From contig BLAL01000229.1 of assembly GCA_015698045.1 (NCBI GenBank), positions 2,144,001 to 2,208,000 of the forward strand: DNA of 64,000 nt, written 5' to 3'. Under the pieces are notes generated by a model. That model saw nothing but the letters and a program-made list of their open reading frames with translations, had not been told where the DNA came from and did not search any database. Source of the DNA: Rhizophagus clarus. Its lineage: Eukaryota > Glomeromycota > Glomeromycetes > Glomerales > Glomeraceae. This document shows positions 12,864 to 23,447 of this stretch, piece after piece. A program made the position numbers and the translations under genes. Numbering within the stretch: position 1 is the stretch's first letter; each line of letters starts with the position of its first letter.

Positions 12864-14453
12864 TTTTTTTTTTTTTTTTTTTTTTTAAGGAATTGCAAAT
12901 CAATCTAATTGGTTCAGCAATCCCGATTCTTGGTCCATTTTTGTCAAGGCACAGCTTGGTAATTAAGCTATTTTGATAATAACACATGACAATGATGTCA
13001 AGACCAATGTATTATATCAAATACTAAAATATAATTTTATTTTTGCTAATTCTCTAATTAAATTTGGTATTAAGGGGTATAATTATACTAGAAAATTTTT
13101 TCAAATTCAATTAATCCGATTCTTGAAACATGTCAATCGACTTACTAATAAATCTCATATATCATCACGAATTCGAAAGATCCAAATAATTTAAGTAGAG
13201 ATGTAGCAATTTCCTATTCATAGATCAAAATGCGAGAGTTATAAAAAAAGTGTCTTAGTTGTTCGCAACTGCAACAACATCAAAATTTAACACTTGGCCT
13301 ATTCTTTCGAATATATCAAAAATTAGGAAAAACTATATTTCATTTTTTTTTATATATTTTCTTTCAAGTCGTCAATTTCTAGTACATCAGTATCATTTAA
13401 AGCTGTTAACGAGATATCAAATATTTATTATTTTATCTTTTATTGAGTCGCTTACAATAATACGTTGAGTTATAGCATATATATGTTTATTCTAACAATC
13501 AGTCATGGTTAAAATTACTTGTTAATTAATAGAATTGTTTTAATAAATCTTTAATTCTTCTTTTGCCCTTGGCAGTTAGCACAGACGTACAGTTTGTTAA
13601 TACCACGTGACTAGATAGTGCATAAATGTCACCCGACGTGATTGGCAGGAGCTATAAAGTTTGTTTGCGTTTACCGCGTTTACCATGCACATTTTACAAA
13701 TCGGTGATTTCCAATTTGTTTACGTTTACTATAAATTTGCTCGTGAGTATGGTACATTTGCATACGTTTACCACGCTTTCTTTCTTTTTTCTCCACGTTT
13801 TAGTATGATGCAACAAATTTTCTTTGTTGCCTTTCGTTTTTTTCGTTAATGGTTGACGATATTTTTCGCCTTATTTTTCACCTTATTTTTCGTCGGCTTA
13901 ACAAAGTAAGCATATTTCTTTTCGCCAATTATATTTCCTGTCAGAAAAACCAGCTTCCGTAAGTATAACTTTATCAAGCTTCAAATGTGTTATTACTAAT
14001 TTGGACATGTTATTTATGATAATGATATAATATTTAGTTTATTAATATATTTTAATTAATTCATTGATATACTTTATTGATATATTTTAATTAATTTATT
14101 GATATTTTTAATTATTAATTGTTTACTAATATATTTTAATTAATTTATTAATATATTCTATTAATTGATAACGCTATAATATTTAGTTTATTGATATATT
14201 TTAATTAATTGATAGCGATATAATATCTAGTTTACTGATATATTTAAATATTGATTGATTTATCTTAATTTAATTAATGTAGTTTACTGATTATTTTAAA
14301 TAATACATTTTAATTAATTGAAAGCGATATAATATCAAGTTTATTTAATTTATTGATTTATTTTAATTAATATTGATAGCGATATATTTTATTAAATGAT
14401 AACGAGTCTTATTAATTTAATCTATCTTTTATTTTAATCAGACGATAACGAAA
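12864..14453. promoter_or_regulatory. Divergent promoter region of the CACTA element
   Basis: Non-coding spacer between the transposase and the RS-rich gene. A run of 17-18 T sits just upstream of the transposase start. At 13660-13790 the word CGTTTACC or a close variant occurs at least five times, a candidate regulatory array. At 14030-14400 degenerate tandem repeats of TGATATATTTTAATTAATT alternate with GATAGCGATATAATAT. Confidence 0.5.
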
Positions 14454-16588
14454 ATGGTTCAGAAGACGTAAGTAACAGTTATATATAGAGCCTTTGTTTC
14501 TTGTTTAATCTTTAAATTATCAAATTATCAAATATCATAATGAGAAAATTCAAACCTTTAAATTTAATTCCTATTTCTCGTGATGGCTCTCATCCTCATA
14601 TTAGATCTCAACGAAATGAATCTAGTTCCCGTTCCCAATTTCATCAATCTCGGCATCAAACTCATATTAATCGATCTCGTAGTCGCTCAAAATCTCGCTC
14701 AACGACTCGTCAACCTCGATCTCACCCATCTTGATCCAAATCTCGTTATTATCATTCCAAATCCTAACGATCACGTTCCCATCGCTCTCGCTCCCCTCAT
14801 CGTTCCCAACGATCGCGTTCCCATCGCTCTCACTCCCCTCATCGTTCCCATCATTCTCGTTCTCATCAACATCGATCTCGCTTCCCTCATCGTTCCCATC
14901 ATTCTCATTCCCATCAACATCGATCTTGATCTCGCTCTCATTCCCCTCATCGACATCAATCACGCTCTCAATCTCAACATAATCGAAACTATCAAAATGT
15001 CTCTAGAGGGAGATCAATTACAAAAAGTAATATTGTTTTATATTAGTGCTAATTAAATTTCATTTTACTTATACTATACCAATTTAACGTTATTGTTATA
15101 GGATCTTTAACCGATCTATCTTTAACAATTCCTTCTTCTTCACCTCCAGTGAGCGGTAGTATTTCTTTCACGTTTCTTTACTTACTTGCACGTAAAATTT
15201 TTTATACTAAATGATTTATATTAAATACTGATTTATAATAGGTGCTAACAACAGAGAAGTCAGCGAATTAAGAAGCATGATTTCAAATCTTACCAAACGT
15301 GTGGAAGTGCTAATGGAAGAAAAAACGAGTGAAGGACCAAGAAATAGAAGCCTATCCCCAGTTCTGTCCAGAGAGAATCGGTGTGCCCTTCCTCCAATAA
15401 CTGATAAAAATTTCAAAAAAACCGTTCATGTAAATATATCTTTATTTTATTAAATATTTCTCTTTTGTATTGATCGTTAAAAAATGAGTGTTATATTAAA
15501 TAGGATGAGGTAATCCATATTATAAACAACCTCGATTCGTCGATTCTTTTCGACACGTCAAAGACATTTAGTAAACAAAAAAGTTGATAAATAAGAAGCT
15601 TCTACCAGCCGTTAAAGCAGCGATGCCTCCTTCATTAGAGGTATATGATACAGAACTTTTAAAAGTAATAAAACAGCTATACAAATCACGGCGGGAGATT
15701 TGGAAATTAAAAAAGGAGGGTAAGATAGATGAACACAATAAACGGCAACACATGACGTCGAGGAGAGATCAGGTGTGAAATTCATTATTTAAAATGACAA
15801 TGTATATAATCTATTAATTATTTTAATTTACTCTTTAATAGAAAATGACAAGAAGACGCAAAGGTCTTCAACACATGATCTTCACGCAAGACAATATTCT
15901 AGATGATTGTCGTCCTGAAAATATGACTAGGGAAGTATTTATTAAAGATTGCGAAAAGGCAGTAAATACCGCAGAAGTCCATTCGGATGAATGGTCTACT
16001 GAAGACGAAGTTCTGGCAAATGAAGAGCGTAACGATAACATAAGATCAGGAAGGTTGATAAGTACAAATTCTGTAATTAAGATTCACAATAAGGAGTGGA
16101 GGTCTTCTAGAGTACGTAAAGTTGCGAAAGTTTAAAACATAGGCGTTTATGCTAATAAGTTATAAATTTATCATTAGGTTAAAAGAATCTTATTTTGAGC
16201 GGACGAGATCGGAGTAAGCATCGGAACCAGGTTAAGTCACAAACGTTACCGTCTAGACGATATCGATAAAAAAAGCAGACCAACACAAGACATGGCTAAT
16301 TGGTGGATATCATCAAGGTGGATTGAACCAGAATCTGATGATGATGATGATGATGAGGATAACGACGGTGATAATAACAATGATGATAATAATGGTAATG
16401 ATGATAATAACGATGATGACAATAATGGTAATGGTGATAATAACGATGATGGCAATAATGGTAATGCTGATAAAAATGATGGAACTAATGAAGAATAAAA
16501 CGATAATAATAATGGTAATTTAGAAGTAGATGAGCACCAAGGTCCCTTTTACTTAGAAGTACCGGTCGATATCAGAAGACGTATATAA
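14454..16588 (+). pseudogene. Second gene of the CACTA element: RS-rich N-terminus, coiled coil, Asp/Asn-rich tail
   Basis: Short first exon 14454-14467 (MVQK), then an exon near 14545-15028 whose frame is almost only Arg-Ser/His-Ser dipeptides (for example RSRSRSKSRS), then ~15103-15158, ~15242-15430 (NREVSELRSMISNLTKRV coiled coil), ~15505-15774, ~15842-16090 and ~16200-16588. The tail starts MANWWISSRWIEPE and runs into an Asp/Asn repeat of GAT/AAT codons. Damage: three stops inside the RS part, two of them TGA where CGA is expected, a one-base slip in an A run near 15582, and a stop at 16496-16498. Exon borders are approximate. In CACTA elements a second protein (TnpA-like) binds the subterminal repeats; a similar role is inferred only from position. 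Confidence 0.55.
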
Positions 16589-16980
16589 ATTTAGGTATTT
16601 GTTTCATTATTTAAAATCAACTGCTTATATTTTGAGTGATTTAAATTCCGTTGTTTATAAATTAACTCTCTAATATCGTTTCTATCCTATTAATCTCTTT
16701 TTTAGAGCACTGGTTATTTTATAGCCATTTATAAGTAACATGACGAGATAAATATGATTTTAATATATTTTATATAAACATTCTATACATAATAATAATA
16801 TAATAATAAGAACAATATAGTAATATAATAATAATAATATAGACAATATAATAATATAATAATAATAAATATATCATAAATTGCAGTATATATTATAAAA
16901 TAATAGCATACATATTATATATCATACATATTAAATATTAAATATAAATCAATTATCAAAAATGGAAAAATAAAATAAAA
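16589..16980. repeat. AT-rich spacer with ATA/ATAATA simple repeats
   Basis: Non-coding. The stretch 16780-16930 is mainly AATAATAATATAATA-like simple sequence. It precedes the right subterminal repeat block, where a ~95-bp unit (ACAATAATAGTAATTATGAA onward) is duplicated at ~16985 and ~17091. Confidence 0.6.
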
Positions 16981-18689
16981 CCGGACAATAATAGTAATTA
17001 TGAATTACGAGAAAATTGATAATAGAAAGATCTGATATATAAATCGGCATAAACTATTTTTGAAATGTTTATACCGAGCTAAAAAACTGGACAATAATAG
17101 TAATTATGAATTATGAGAAAATCGATAATAGAAAGATCTGATATATAAATCGGCATAAACTATTTTTGAAATGTTTATACTGAATTAAACTTGGCAATCC
17201 GATTTTAGGAGATTTGGCATGATTATTTAAAAATCGGCATTCTGATTTTGCGAGAATCGGCAATTATAATTTTAAAACGGTATTCCGATTTATGTCGATA
17301 AAAATAAAAGAATTTCTGATTGCCAACAATACGTGCCATAAAATCGGCAGCAAAATGCCATAAATAGGACAAATATAGCTATAAACTGGCAGTCTTATTT
17401 TTAGCTATCGACATGTTTATTTTAAAATCGGAATGCCGATTTTCGCAAAATCTGCCAAAATCGGCATTCCGATTTTTTTGTTCATAAATAACGTATTTCT
17501 GATCACAAACAATTCGCGCCATAAAATCGGCTTTAAAAAGCCACAAATCAGACAAATATATCCAAAAATCGGTTAAAAATCAGACTGCCGATTTTTGACG
17601 ATTTTTTTTCATTCGACCTGTGCAAGTAAGGAGAAGTTTAGCCCGCTCTTCATCTCTCTCTAACGATTTAAATACCTAAGGATTATCCTGCTGATCTCAG
17701 TTTTTTGAATATCCAGTTACACTTCTGTTAAAAATACGCAAGTCTTTAATTTCTGCAGAGCATTATCATTACATTGGCTAGGGCTTGCACAATGGATGTC
17801 TTAGATACATCATACAAATTGAGTTTCTCCTTAACTGATTCTAACGAGAAGTAGTCTGGATAATGAATTCCTTCATCTTCGCATAATAAACTCTTCTTCT
17901 TTTGGATTTTATTTGATAAAGTGGTTATCTCTGGAATCTTTGTAACTTTGATTACTGCTTTTGGAGTATTAAGCTTCTGCAATTCTATTCGAAGCCTACT
18001 AAGATTAGATGTGCAGGCAACTGGATTAGGAGATGTCTTGGCTATTACCCTAGCTATAGCTTTTACTTCTTTTTCACTAAAGCTGTCCCACATAATACGC
18101 TGAGCTGTTTCTCTAATAATTTCTTATTTTGGGATAATATCTGATACTTGGCAGACGCTTTTAGTACCACATATATTAACTTCCCCTGCTTCATTCCCTC
18201 CTTCTTTAGGGGTTACTTGGCTTCTACTTTGACAAATTCTCTGATCAGGAACTAATACAACCGCCTGCTCTCTGCTAAAATTATATCCTTTTTGGAAGCG
18301 CTGATAGCCCTTGTCTCTTTTCAGTTTATCTGTCAAAAGCTTGAGTAATGCTGGGCGTGCTAACTAAGTTCTTCATTACTCATATCTTTATTGAGTTTGT
18401 GCTCTACAATGTACTTTATTATAATCGCAGACATGATAATATGATTATAGGTTGTGAAATAACTATTAGATTGTAGATTATTCTATATCTGACAAAGTTC
18501 AATTCAAAAAAAATATTCTGACAATTCACTATATGTGAACCCCACTCATGATCAGCTTAGGCGAAATCTAACAGAGGGTTGAATGACAGGAAAAAATAAT
18601 ATATCTCTTGCTCTAGCCAGGGAGTTTACATTGATTTGAAAATTGCAGGTAGATAAGATAAGCGAAAAAATAATAATTTGGGATTTTAT

Positions 18690-21600
18690 ATCACCTAATT
18701 GTAAAGAATGAAAGTTCCCATCCTTACTAATATTTATTAATCCACTTTTATTCCCTCTTTACCAAAGCATACCATTCTCCTGGAGTATGCTTATATTTTT
18801 TTGCCATTTCTCATCATCATAAACATACTCCTAGGGCTTTTCTATATCTTCGTACTTCTGGAGATATATTTCTTCACTTATTAGCCTTTCCCTTCTAGTC
18901 ATATAAAATAAACCATTTGGGTTCATTTTGTTTTCTTTCACAAAATTAATCACATCTACGTCTGCCATCATTCTGTCTTGATATTCTCAGGATAGACCAA
19001 CATCTTTCTCTGTAATAATCATAAACTTATCAGGGTCTTTATCATGATCAATAGCCCATTTTCTGAGATGCTCTTCTTGCTGTTATCTAACCAGAAATGT
19101 GAAAAAAGCTTTTTTATTGCTAGATTTGATATATTCAGAAGTTTTAGAACTCTTGAATATTTCAGATATTGAGGCAATTGGAGGTTTCACTTTCTTATCT
19201 CTTAGAGGGAGATTCTCTTCTGGCTGAGGCAGGATTATTTTTAGAGGAATTATTTCTGGTATATTGAATATGGGTATGTCTGTGACTTCGTTTGTGAGTA
19301 AGTCAAGTTGAGGTGTATCTTCAATAAGTGTATCAGAAAATTTTTCCATATCACCTAGGCCAAATTCACGGAGTTTAGCTATAATTTTGGAGCGGTCAAG
19401 AATATATTGCCACTCTTTTTTTCCACCTTCCACTCGTACTTGTTTACACTCAATAATATTTTTCTCTAATAATTTCTTATCAAAAGTGTTATTAGGAAAT
19501 GGTTTTTCACCATTATTTTCACACCATTCAAGATATTTTTGGTATAATAATGTACGATTTGGTTTAGCTACTCTATCATTAGACCAAGATTCAATATGGT
19601 TAATTAAAAATCAAATGGGATTTGAAAGCTGATCTTGCATTATATCTTTTTTTATTTTAGTATTGGGGATTTCTTCAGGCTCAAAATCTGAGAGATCACG
19701 ACTAAGAAGATATCTCATGGCTACTCCTGACATATCGGGGTGGACAAGAACTTTTCCTAGTTGCTTAAAATATGCTGTATTTCCTCTACATCGTGAAGAT
19801 ACATTAAAACAGACTACATAAGAATCCCTTATATTTATTTTGAGCGGAGCATTCTGGTTGCTTATAACCATCCATCCAGTGAAATCTTTAGTTCACTTTG
19901 TTTCAATACCTTTACACTCTATAGACACCATTCCTTCTGTTATATGGAATTTGAGATGTCCATTGAATCTATGCCATTCCGCACTAGACATTCCAGTTTC
20001 ATTCATAACAATAAACTTTTAAACTTGAAGGTGACTATTAAAACACCTGAGAATTTTTTCCAAATCTGATGTAGCATAATGAAGATATTTCCCTAGAACT
20101 TTGTCACCAATAAAATCTGTGATAATATTTTTTCCACATTGTTGTAATATCAATTTTAGCACTAAGATTAATTAGGGTTTTTTTCTAGCTTCTGCACTAA
20201 ATATGCCTACTAGTTCCAGATATAATCATCAAGTTTTTTATCTTCATTACAAATTACATTCTTTACATGCCAGAGAATCAGATCCATAATTTCTTTATTA
20301 ATTTCCACTGCTGGCTTAGCCAAAAATCCTAGGAAAAGGTTAAAAAAATCTGTGTTTGGCTGGAAAACATTTATTGGATATGGAAGGAAGTTATAATTTT
20401 CGTAAATGATTAGACCTCTAGTAACTGCTTGGTCTATTAACGATTTTAACTTTACCAATTTACCCCCATATTCAATTATTTTAATCTCAAACTTAGTAAG
20501 CTTTAGCCCACCTTCCATATCGAAGTAAAGCCCATTTTCTGAATCCTTATGTTTTAATATCCAGATTGATATTTTCTTTTAAATATAGGCAATGGTTGAT
20601 TGGATTGCTTCATAAACTTCAGTGTGAGAGAATTTCTTATCTGAAATACACATACGTATTAAATTCCATTACACAAAATGGTCATTTAGATTCGCAATTC
20701 TGAATTGTTCTAGTTTTACTAGGGCCAGAAGGTTTTTTTCTTAGCTTAAGACTGATTCGTTAGGGGTAAGCTTTATTAAAGGCTTTTTTGTCCTGTGTTG
20801 CCTTTCCTGATCTGCACGGTAGTAATGAAAACTATAGGATTTTTTATTTTGTATAATATATGCATTTTCGTTGATATACTCCTGATCACATAATGAACAA
20901 TATGATGGGCTTATACGTTTTAGAGAAAAGATATTAGAAGATTGTTCTGATGGAAATAAAAGGTTAAATCCTTCAACACTTGCCTCTTGGAGCAATTTCT
21001 CTACTAGTTCAAATTCAGTCTTAATAATTTTGTTATTTGTATTAACATTATATTTTTTGACTTCTGGCTCTGAAACAGCTAAGAGAGGACTGTCAATAAC
21101 TTCAGAATCATCATTTGGTGGGTGAATCATAAAGTTAAAGATAATTCTATCATTTGGACAAACAGCTTTTTTCACACGAACGTGTTCATCTGTTTTTTCT
21201 TTATATTTGGATAATCTAAGTATTCGCAAGGAAAAGGATTGCTTTTTTGCGATATTATCAATTATGCCTTTTCCCTGTAATTCCACTGGAAGTTTCTTAT
21301 AAACAAGTTCAATGAAAACTTCAACCTTAGTGATATTTGGAAATCTCATGTCAGAAGTTAAGATATGAAGGGATATTTTCTTTTCATCACTACTTTCAGC
21401 AATAGTCATAGTATTTTTATTTTATTTTGGGAATATTTCTAGAGAAACATCTTTAAAGACACGGCAAAGTAAATTTTTCGCTTGAATTTCTGAGAGCTTG
21501 GGAGTAATAGCATCTAAGGTTTCTACCAGCAGACCAAAATCTATAAAAGGACGAAGTGGCTTATTCCTATCAATAAATTTATGTAAGGAATGATCTTCTC

Positions 21601-21790
21601 ATTCTGAAAGTATGGCTTTTATTCCATCTGCATGATCTACACTAAGAAAATATCTTGGTCTAAGATTATCATCCCAAATTTTATAACAGTATCCCTCTAC
21701 ACCAGAAGTTTTAAACTCATATGGAGTGGTGGGCATGTCTTCGAAGAAGTCAGATTGGCTTATTTTTTTAAAAGATATTTTATAGTTATA
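18690..21790 (-). pseudogene. Decayed AEP primase-SF3 (D5-like) helicase gene
   Basis: Read on the minus strand, the region is one broken protein. The N-terminal part (21735-20741) looks like an archaeo-eukaryotic primase: RPRYFLSVDHADGIKA and RPFIDFGLL, where the second acidic residue of the metal motif seems replaced by Gly, then CSLCDQEY as half of a zinc site. The C-terminal part (20700-19083) looks like an SF3/D5 helicase: FNLFLGFLAKP, a Walker A-like LQQCGKNIITDFIG at ~20130, FIVMNETG as a Walker B-like motif, and an arginine-finger/sensor-like VVCFNVSSRCRGN. A weaker open-frame tail runs to ~18700. Many stops and frameshifts interrupt it (for example at ~21600, 20200, 20020 and 19610). 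Such primase-helicases occur in virophages, large DNA viruses and plasmids. Which source applies is not shown. It is inactive. Confidence 0.6.
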
Positions 21791-21871
21791 CCAAAACTCT
21801 AGGTATATTACTCGTAAGAAAAAAGTTTAAAATGAAAATAATTCTCTGAGAATATTAATCAATATACACAA

Positions 21872-22132
21872 ATGGGACTGAAGGGAGGGAGTAGTTACTG
21901 GAGATTTTATTACTGTCCATACATTCTTAAGACTGGAGAAGTGTGTAATCGGAGATGCTATGATTCAATGGGATGTAAAGTCCATTAGGATTCTAGGCAA
22001 GTTCCTTGCAAAGAAAGCGGATGCAGTAAGATGACTAGATCCACATATGATTTTTGTGATGATCATGCAAAAAAACATATAGCAAAGGAACACTACCAAC
22101 AGAAAAAGCTGGCTAAGATGGCTTCGACATAG
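21872..22132 (+). pseudogene. Small Cys-rich putative zinc-binding protein, one internal stop
   Basis: An 87-codon frame starts at ATG 21872 and ends at 22132, with one TAG at codon 38. It contains about eight Cys and several His: YYCPYILKTGEVCNRRCYD, then GCKVH, then VPCKESGCSK, DFCDDH and a basic helix KEHYQQKKLAKM. The spacing suggests two zinc ribbons followed by a DNA-binding-like helix. It is divergent from the primase-helicase (starts ~100 bp apart) and sits beside the palindromic repeats, so a role in binding those repeats is a reasonable guess. Its function is not recognised. Confidence 0.5.
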
Positions 22133-22565
22133 GTAATAAACAAAATAGATGCAAAATAATACAACTTGATGGGTGTTACTAATATCACTGGAAAAAAAAG
22201 CCAGTGATAGAAATTAATGATGCAAACGATAGGTTCTTTACAAATTCTATACTAAAAGAAAGCTTTCTTGATGGGTGTCACTAGTGTCACTACTGTCACT
22301 GGAAAAAATCAAGATTCCTAGCATTTATTTTTTTATTTTTATAGCATACATATACAACACATATATTACACATATATCATAAGGTACCATAGAAAAATTT
22401 TGATTTTTTTCCCTAAATTTTCTATTCTTTTACTAGTGACACTAGTGACACTAATCAAGAAAGAAATAAAGAAGCCTAATAACCTTAAGAAAGATAATGA
22501 ACATGTCACTAGTTCTGTTACTAGTTAGTATTCAGAACTAGTGTTACTAGTAACAGCCAGTGACA
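22133..22565. repeat. Iteron-like GTCACTAGT palindromes, possible replication origin
   Basis: GTGTCACTAGTGTCACTA occurs at ~22275-22292. Its inverse lies at ~22432-22451 and extends outward, so CTTTCTTGAT plus the repeat forms a ~30-bp inverted pair (22263-22292 against 22432-22464). Further GTCACTAGTTCTG / CAGAACTAGTG and CTGTTACTAGT / ACTAGTAACAG dyads fill 22505-22564. Repeats and dyads beside a primase-helicase gene are typical of replication origins; that function is inference. Confidence 0.5.
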
Positions 22566-22599
22566 ACAAAAATTAGTCCAATTTACATCCTAATATGCC

Positions 22600-23040
22600 T
22601 GAAAACATGCCACTGGGAGAAGAAATACAAATAGGCTGGCCATGATAATACATAACGCACCTCGCAAAATTGGTATAATTATACTGGCAACAAATAGGCA
22701 ATAGTCAGGTTGCACTTTTTTGGCTGACCATAATAGTACATAATGCACCTCTAACCACAGACATGAAATTGGCATACATATACCGGCAACAAATAGGCTA
22801 GGCTAAGATAATACATAATGCACCTCCAATTCTGGATACAAAAAATATATGGTACAAATGCATATACTGTATATTGGGTTCTGGAAATATTCCCAGAACT
22901 ATGTGAGGGTGTTCTGTCACCAGAACAGTATCACGTGACTGGCGCAGTAAGGCTTCGCTTAATTTCGGCCAACACTAATCCACAATTTCGGCCAGAACTT
23001 TAAGCATAAGAACTCGGCATCCAAGCCGGCATTATAAGTG
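22600..23040. repeat. ~85-bp tandem repeats and GTTCTG/CAGAAC dyads
   Basis: A unit beginning ATAATACATAATGCACCTC and ending near GGCAACAAATAGGC occurs about 2.5 times (starts ~22625-22640, ~22725 and ~22808). Next come two dyads, GTTCTGG-8 bp-CCAGAAC at 22878-22899 and GTTCTG-TCAC-CAGAAC at 22911-22926. TTTCGGCC is repeated at ~22961 and ~22985. The block probably lies at or near the right end of the old element. Confidence 0.5.
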
Positions 23041-23447
23041 TCTAAAACTGGCAAACTAATAGAACCACTCTAGTTTTTAAGTTAAAACGTTTTATTAAGT
23101 TATGTGTAATAAATAAATAATCTACAAATTTTTGAAAATATCTAATAAATTCTAATTTTTTTTTTTTGTACCAATTATTCAATACAACCAAACATAAAAA
23201 AAGATGTAAAAAGAAAAAAATGAGAAAAAATACATGTAGTGGACAAAGTACAATATTAAATTATTATAACTAAAATTAAGGATAAAAAAATTACAGTGAA
23301 TTTTTATTTCAACTATAATTTTCATTTCCACTTAACGAAGGTAAACCGAGTCAATTATTAACGTTGAATAAATAAATTCGCGTTTATCGCGCTTAGAGTG
23401 CTTAGCATAAGGTAAGTTGTTCATTTGTCCATTTAAAATCTAAAAAC
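23041..23447. other. 3' flank of the BTB gene
   Basis: AT-rich DNA with A runs. No gene is seen. It should include the 3' UTR of the minus-strand BTB-TLDc gene. Confidence 0.4.

Larger units (their letters stand above)
7828..17622. mobile_element. 9.8-kb CACTA/CMC (Plavaka-like) DNA transposon
   Basis: The terminal inverted repeats start CACAGGTCGAATGAAAAAAA at the left and end with the exact inverse at the right. A 3-bp CAA duplication flanks the element (7825-7827 and 17623-17625), the duplication size typical of the CMC superfamily. Long subterminal regions (7828-8330 and ~16980-17622) are packed with TGCCGATTTT-type words in both orientations, probable transposase-binding arrays. Between them lie a minus-strand tnp2-like transposase and a plus-strand RS-rich gene, transcribed divergently. 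The intact ends suggest it moved fairly recently relative to its host element; internal stops suggest this copy no longer makes full proteins. Confidence 0.85.
7493..18434 (-). pseudogene. Tyrosine-recombinase-like gene, decayed and split by a CACTA insertion
   Basis: The gene runs on the minus strand from an ATG at 18434 to a stop at 7493, but 7828-17625 is inserted transposon DNA plus one copy of the CAA duplication. Removing these lets the frame run straight through (LLLT then WIQDAIS). Pieces include 18124-18336 (basic N-terminal part), 17746-18093 (helical core-binding-like part with WDSFSEKEVKAIARV), and the catalytic half, which ends with SLRKLG-like YLHKLGAVF, then ALRH and AKNYTIVNF with a candidate active-site Tyr. 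Damage: a frameshift near 18370, a stop near 18122, a small deletion after VMIMLC exactly where the first catalytic Arg is expected, two further stops (~17690 and ~17665), and a frameshift near the end. The family assignment rests on remembered similarity and motif order, so it is moderately sure. It is inactive. Confidence 0.55.

Noticed and set aside
14667..14982. Open frames on both strands rich in Asp/Glu/Asn or Met/Arg around the RS repeat
   Set aside because: They are other-frame readings of the TCT/CGT/CAT repeat; only the RS frame links to splice-compatible neighbours and the coiled coil.
16246..16455. Minus-strand Ser/Leu-rich open frame
   Set aside because: It is the complement of the GAT/AAT codon repeat of the plus-strand tail.
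18690..21790. Part of a large integrated giant-virus region
   Set aside because: Only primase-helicase, recombinase and a small Cys-rich protein are seen; no capsid, polymerase or packaging gene occurs, and introns and fungal genes lie on both sides. A smaller mobile replicon fits better.
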